Assembly (NCBI RefSeq): GCF_003935895.2 | Contig: NZ_CP054058.1 | Coordinates: forward strand, 4,135,177 to 4,199,176 | Length of the DNA: 64,000 bases | Source of the DNA: Scandinavium goeteborgense | GTDB lineage: Bacteria > Pseudomonadota > Gammaproteobacteria > Enterobacterales > Enterobacteriaceae | Direction of reading: 5' to 3' | In this document: positions 60,178-64,000 of the stretch, piece by piece | Numbering within the stretch: position 1 is the stretch's first letter | Layout: every line of letters begins with the position of its first letter | The notes under the pieces: generated by a model | Database searches by the model: none | What the model was told of the DNA's origin: nothing | Seen by the model: the letters and a program-made list of their open reading frames with translations, nothing else | Translations under genes and position numbers: made by a program

Positions 60178-61310
60178 TTATCAACAACGTGAAATTAGTG
60201 CTCGAAGATGAAGTCGTTCACGGCTCGGTCGACGTACAGGATGGCGTGATCCGCACGTTTGCTGAAACCCAGAGCCAAAGCCCGCAGGCGATGGACGGCG
60301 AAGGCGGTTGGCTGCTGCCGGGGTTGATTGAGCTGCATACCGATAATCTGGATAAATTCTTCACCCCGCGCCCGAAAGTGGACTGGCCTGCACATTCCGC
60401 CATGAGCAGCCACGACGCGCTGATGGTGGCAAGCGGTATCACCACGGTGCTGGACGCAGTCGCCATCGGCGACGTGCGCGACGGCGGCGATCGTCTGGAA
60501 AACTTAGAGAAGATGATCAACGCCGTGGAAGACACGCAGAAACGCGGCCTCAACCGCGCCGAGCACCGTCTGCACCTGCGCTGTGAGCTGCCGCACTTCA
60601 CCACCCTGCCGCTGTTCGAAAAGCTGGTCGACCGCGAACTGGTGTCGCTGGTGTCGTTGATGGACCACTCGCCGGGCCAGCGTCAGTACGCCGACCGCTC
60701 AAAATATCGCGATTACTATCAGGGCAAATACCATCTAACCGACGAGCAAATGGTGCGCTTTGAAGAAGATCAGCTTCAGCTTGCCGCCGAATGGTCGCAG
60801 CCAAACCGGATGGCGATTTCACAGGTCTGCCGCACGCGCCATATTGCGCTTGCAAGCCACGATGATGCGACCCACGAACATGTCGTCGAATCGTTTGATA
60901 TTGGCAGCGTGATCGCAGAATTTCCCACCACGTTCGAGGCCGCAGAGTCTTCACGCCAGCATGGGATGAACGTGCTGATGGGCGCGCCAAACATCGTGCG
61001 CGGCGGTTCGCACTCCGGCAACGTCGCGGCCCATGACCTCGCCTCACGCGGGCTGCTGGATATTCTCTCCTCGGATTATTACCCCGCCAGCCTGCTCGAT
61101 GCGGCCTTCCGCATCGCCGACGACGAGCGCAACGCCTACAGCCTGGCGCAGGCCGTGCATCTGGTGACACGCAACCCGGCGAGGGCGCTGAACTTGTCTG
61201 ACCGCGGCATCATCGCTGAGGGCAAACGCGCAGACCTGGTGCTGGTGCACCGCAAAGGCGAGCACGTGCATATCGACCACGTGTGGCGCCAGGGCAAGAG
61301 GGTCTTCTGA
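60174..61310 (+). CDS. phnM: RPnTP diphosphatase PhnM
   Basis: A 378-aa amidohydrolase-fold metalloenzyme that removes pyrophosphate from ribose-1-phosphonate 5-triphosphate. Metal-binding [10 protein letters not shown] near the N-terminus and [11 protein letters not shown] are conserved. Its stop shares one base with the phnN start. Confidence 0.96.
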   Translation: MIINNVKLVLEDEVVHGSVDVQDGVIRTFAETQSQSPQAMDGEGGWLLPGLIELHTDNLDKFFTPRPKVDWPAHSAMSSHDALMVASGITTVLDAVAIGDVRDGGDRLENLEKMINAVEDTQKRGLNRAEHRLHLRCELPHFTTLPLFEKLVDRELVSLVSLMDHSPGQRQYADRSKYRDYYQGKYHLTDEQMVRFEEDQLQLAAEWSQPNRMAISQVCRTRHIALASHDDATHEHVVESFDIGSVIAEFPTTFEAAESSRQHGMNVLMGAPNIVRGGSHSGNVAAHDLASRGLLDILSSDYYPASLLDAAFRIADDERNAYSLAQAVHLVTRNPARALNLSDRGIIAEGKRADLVLVHRKGEHVHIDHVWRQGKRVF

Positions 61311-61876
61311 TGACGGGACGGCTTATCTGGTTGGTCGGCCCGTCTGGGTCCGGGAAGGACAGCCTGCTGGCGGCGCTTCGTCAGCGGGAACACGCGCAAA
61401 TGCTGGTCGCGCATCGCTACATCACCCGCCCGGCAAGCGCCGGGAGTGAGAACCATATTGCGCTCAGCGAACACGAGTTTTTCACCCGCGCCGAACGCCA
61501 GTTATTCGCCCTGAGCTGGCACGCCAACACGCTGTATTACGGCGTCGGCATTGAAATCGACGTCTGGCTACACGCCGGATTTGACGTGGTGGTAAACGGT
61601 TCGCGCGCGCATCTGCCGCAGGCCAAAGCCCGCTACGCCGACGCGCTGCTGCCGGTGTGTTTGCAGGTTTCGCCGGACGTGCTGCGCCAGCGCCTGGAGC
61701 AGCGCGGGCGTGAAACGGAAAAAGAGATTGACCTGCGTCTGGAAAGGGCCGCGCGTTATCCGCTCAGCGACGGTTTGATGCTGAACAACGACGGCAGTCT
61801 GCTACAGTCTGTGGAAACCTTTATGCGCCTGATCCGCGCCCACGGTAACCAGAAAGAGAGCCAGCATGCCCTGTGA
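61310..61876 (+). CDS. phnN: Ribose 1,5-bisphosphokinase PhnN
   Basis: A 188-aa guanylate-kinase-like enzyme that makes PRPP from ribose 1,5-bisphosphate, returning the carbon skeleton to nucleotide synthesis. P-loop [10 protein letters not shown] is at the N-terminus. ATG 61310 ([10 protein letters not shown]) overlaps the phnM stop; nine more upstream codons are open but inside phnM. It overlaps phnO by 11 nt. Confidence 0.95.
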   Translation: MTGRLIWLVGPSGSGKDSLLAALRQREHAQMLVAHRYITRPASAGSENHIALSEHEFFTRAERQLFALSWHANTLYYGVGIEIDVWLHAGFDVVVNGSRAHLPQAKARYADALLPVCLQVSPDVLRQRLEQRGRETEKEIDLRLERAARYPLSDGLMLNNDGSLLQSVETFMRLIRAHGNQKESQHAL

Positions 61877-62297
61877 ACTTCGCCCCGCTACGCCCGCTGA
61901 CACCGACGCTGTGTACGGGCTTATCTGCGAGCTAAAACAGAAAGAATACGACCGACAGACCTTCGCGGCGGGCTTTGCCGCGAATCTGAATAACCCAAGC
62001 CAGTGCTATCAGCTGGCCCTGGTGAACAATGAAATCGTGGGGCTGATTGGCCTGCAAATGATGTTTCCGCTGAACCTCAACTGCTGGATTGGCGAAATTC
62101 AGGAGCTGGTCATTCTGCCGCAAATGCGCGGCCTGAACATCGGCCAGCAGCTGCTGACCTGGGCGGAAGAAGAAGCCCGCCAGCGCGGCGCAAGTCTGAT
62201 GGAGCTGTCGAGCGGCAAAGTTCGCACCGACGCGCACCGCTTTTACCTGCGCGAAGGCTATCAGCAGAGCCATTTCCGTTTCAAAAAAATGCTGTAG
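61866..62297 (+). CDS. phnO: Aminoalkylphosphonate N-acetyltransferase PhnO
   Basis: A 143-aa GNAT-family enzyme that acetylates 1-aminoalkylphosphonates for use or detoxification. The acetyl-CoA loop appears in [14 protein letters not shown] (R/Q-x-x-G-x-G/A-type). C-terminal [14 protein letters not shown] is typical of the family. Confidence 0.94.
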   Translation: MPCELRPATPADTDAVYGLICELKQKEYDRQTFAAGFAANLNNPSQCYQLALVNNEIVGLIGLQMMFPLNLNCWIGEIQELVILPQMRGLNIGQQLLTWAEEEARQRGASLMELSSGKVRTDAHRFYLREGYQQSHFRFKKML

Positions 62298-62325
62298 GCC
62301 CGGCAAACGCCATGCTGCCGGGCGC
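62294..62325. repeat. REP-like element between phnO and phnP
   Basis: GTAGGCCCGGCAAACGCC... ending CTGCCGGGC makes an imperfect REP palindrome that begins in the phnO stop codon. It is the only gap over 40 nt inside the phn operon. Confidence 0.75.
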
Positions 62326-62342
62326 TTTCTGAGGAATGAAAT

Positions 62343-63101
62343 ATGACTCTGACCCTTCGCCTGACCGGCACCGGCGGCGCACAGCTGGTGCCAGTGTTTG
62401 GCTGTGACTGTGCGGCATGTCGTCGCGCCCGACAGGACGAAACCCACCGCCGTCGCCCGTGCAGCGGCGAAGTGCGCTACAACGACGCGCTGACGCTACT
62501 GGACGCAGGCATTCCTGACCTGATGGATCATCACCCGGCAGGCAGTTTTCAGCAGTTTTTACTCACCCACTATCATATGGATCATGTGCAGGGCCTGTTC
62601 CCGCTGCGCTGGGGCGTGGGGGACACGATCCCGGTTTATGGCCCGCCGGATGAACAGGGCTGCGATGATTTATTCAAACACCCCGGCCTGCTCGATTTCA
62701 GCCATACCGTTGAGCCGTTTGTGGTGTTTGAATTGCAGGGATTACGGGTCACGCCGCTGCCGCTCACCCATTCAAAGCTGACCTTCGGTTATCTGCTGGA
62801 ATCCGCCCACAGCCGGGTGGCATGGCTGTCCGATACCGCCGGACTGCCGGATAAAACGCTGAAATTTCTGCTGAACAATCATCCGCAGGTGATGATCATC
62901 GACTGCAGCTACGCGCCAAAAGCCGAGCCGCCGCGCAATCATTGCGATCTGAATACGGTGCTGGCGATCAACGCGATCGTCCGCTGCCCGCGCGTCATTC
63001 TGACGCATATCAGCCATCAGTTTGATGTGTGGCTAATGAATAACCCGCTGCCGGAAGGCGTTGAAGCCGGGTTTGACGGAATGGAGATCGTGCTGGATTA
63101 G
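62343..63101 (+). CDS. phnP: Phosphoribosyl 1,2-cyclic phosphate phosphodiesterase PhnP
   Basis: A 252-aa metallo-beta-lactamase-fold enzyme that opens the cyclic phosphate made by PhnJ. The metal motif [11 protein letters not shown] (HxHxDH) and a Cys-rich zinc site near the N-terminus ([11 protein letters not shown]) are present. It is the last gene of the operon; a small GCCCG/CGGGC hairpin follows (63103-63121) before the convergent cupin gene. Confidence 0.96.
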   Translation: MTLTLRLTGTGGAQLVPVFGCDCAACRRARQDETHRRRPCSGEVRYNDALTLLDAGIPDLMDHHPAGSFQQFLLTHYHMDHVQGLFPLRWGVGDTIPVYGPPDEQGCDDLFKHPGLLDFSHTVEPFVVFELQGLRVTPLPLTHSKLTFGYLLESAHSRVAWLSDTAGLPDKTLKFLLNNHPQVMIIDCSYAPKAEPPRNHCDLNTVLAINAIVRCPRVILTHISHQFDVWLMNNPLPEGVEAGFDGMEIVLD

Positions 63102-63129
63102 CGCCCGACGATACGCCGGGCAGGCAGGA

Positions 63130-63459
63130 TTATTTTGCGAGGACCGCCATCAGGTCCTGACGCGACGGCGACCAGGCGGTCAGCACTACGCCCGGCGCCT
63201 CCGGGTGACAGGTAATGTTATGCGGCTGGTTCGGGGGCACGCGCATGGCTTCGCCAGCTCGCAGCGTGGTCACCTCACCATCACACATAAAATCGAGTAC
63301 CCCGCTCACCACATAATTCACTTCTTCGTGCGGATGCTGATGAACGCTTGCCACCGCACCCGCCGGGAGAACCAGTTCCGCTAACGTCATTTCGTCACTG
63401 TTACTGAGGATCTGGATAGCTACATCGCCAAAGTGCAGCGTATTGTCCTGTTTGCTCAT
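63130..63459 (-). CDS. Small single-domain cupin protein
   Basis: A 109-aa cupin with both motifs: VHQHPHEEVNYVVSG (metal His-x-His...Glu) and the second-motif region VPPNQPHNITCH. It should be a cytoplasmic metal-binding barrel; no substrate can be named. Relatives are often annotated as regulators of pectin or sugar metabolism. The start is ATG at 63459 (MSKQDNTLHF) with AGGAAGG seven nt upstream, better spaced than GTG at 63465. Confidence 0.82.
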   Translation of the reverse strand: MSKQDNTLHFGDVAIQILSNSDEMTLAELVLPAGAVASVHQHPHEEVNYVVSGVLDFMCDGEVTTLRAGEAMRVPPNQPHNITCHPEAPGVVLTAWSPSRQDLMAVLAK

Positions 63460-63496
63460 CGTCACACCTTCCTGTTGTTATAAGTTGAGTTGTCTT

Positions 63497-64000
63497 TCAG
63501 ATTGCGCCCGCTACAAGCCAGACGCCGCAGAGTGCCGAAGCGGCACCCAATGCCCGCAGCAGGCGTTCGCCGCCAGCCATTTTCCGCAGATAATGCGCGC
63601 CAAAGGCCCCCACCAGATGCAACGTGGCGGTGGTGCTCAGAAACCCTACGGTGTAGATAATCTTGTTTTGCAGGACCGGCATTTCATAGCCGTGTGCGTA
63701 ACCATGACAGATGCCGAATAGCCCAGTGGCACAGGTGGCCAACGCCAGCGGCAGACGCTGACGGGCGGCAATCGCCATCCCCAGCAGCACGACAGACAGC
63801 GCCACGCCCAGTTCCGTCGCGGGCAGCTCGATGTGTTCAAACCCGAGCAGGCCGCCAAAAAACATAAAGCAGACAAACGCCGCCGGAACCCACCACACCG
63901 CCCGCCCGCCAAGCTGCACGCTCCATGCACCCACGGCAATCATCGCCAGCAGATGGTCGAGGCCACTCAACGGATGCCACCAGCCCGCGCTATTTCCAGC
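63497..64000 (-). CDS. HupE/UreJ family metal permease, 5' end beyond the window
   Basis: The last 167 residues of a polytopic inner-membrane protein. The HupE/UreJ motif HPLSGLDHLLAM is at the N-terminal edge and GYAHGYEMP in the middle; about five hydrophobic spans remain. Members are nickel or cobalt permeases linked to hydrogenase or urease, but no such genes are visible here; they could lie outside the window. The frame stays open to the window end. Confidence 0.85.
   Translation of the reverse strand, partial: AGNSAGWWHPLSGLDHLLAMIAVGAWSVQLGGRAVWWVPAAFVCFMFFGGLLGFEHIELPATELGVALSVVLLGMAIAARQRLPLALATCATGLFGICHGYAHGYEMPVLQNKIIYTVGFLSTTATLHLVGAFGAHYLRKMAGGERLLRALGAASALCGVWLVAGAI

Overview
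The window is a stretch of enterobacterial chromosome. Gene order and near-identity to Escherichia coli proteins recalled from memory place it in the Enterobacteriaceae: orn/rsgA-psd-mscM, yjeM, epmA, frdABCD, blc, gdx, entericidins, efp/epmB, groSL, fxsA, aspA, dcuA, cutA, dsbD, yjdC, tRNA-Phe, proP, yjcZ-crfC and phn. A chromosomal penicillin G acylase gene and the absence of ampC between frdD and blc fit Kluyvera or a close relative better than E. coli, Citrobacter freundii or Enterobacter. This genus call is an inference.

Layout. 1-17.3 kb is conserved backbone: the start of orn, the ribosome-assembly GTPase RsgA, phosphatidylserine decarboxylase with MscM, the YjeM transporter, the FNR-type fumarate reductase operon, lipocalin Blc, a guanidinium exporter under a guanidine-II riboswitch, the entericidin pair with its regulator, and EF-P with both modification enzymes (EpmA, EpmB). 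17.4-29.4 kb is an accessory operon on the minus strand, visibly richer in A+T. It encodes a complete type IVb pilus machine in the order of the CFA/III (cof), longus and TCP clusters: major pilin, long minor pilin, TcpQ-like protein, lipoprotein secretin, TcpR-like, TcpD-like, TcpS/PilP-like, ATPase, platform protein, CofJ-like candidate secreted protein, prepilin peptidase, then an M23 peptidase. A divergent second-copy-type opgB (phosphoglycerol transferase I) lies beyond the pilin. Together these separate groL from yjeI, which are neighbours in E. coli.

32.4-41.3 kb returns to backbone: groSL with a sigma-32 promoter, fxsA, aspA-dcuA, cutA-dsbD-yjdC and tRNA-Phe. 41.3-50.3 kb is rearranged relative to E. 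coli. It holds a probable Hha-family small protein, cbpAM, a NiCoT-like metal transporter, penicillin acylase, proP with a conserved CRP promoter, and kdgT with a KdgR-type operator. 50.3-63.1 kb holds yjcZ-crfC, yjdM, yjdN and the carbon-phosphorus lyase operon phnFGHIJKLMNOP, which here lacks the phnCDE transporter genes. The window ends with a small cupin and a truncated HupE/UreJ gene.

Functional themes are fumarate respiration (aspA and dcuA supply and exchange fumarate/aspartate, frd reduces fumarate), translation rescue through EF-P, envelope and osmotic homeostasis (psd, mscM, proP, opgB-like), phosphonate breakdown, and surface adhesion by the type IVb pilus. The pilus locus is the most likely place for undescribed biology.
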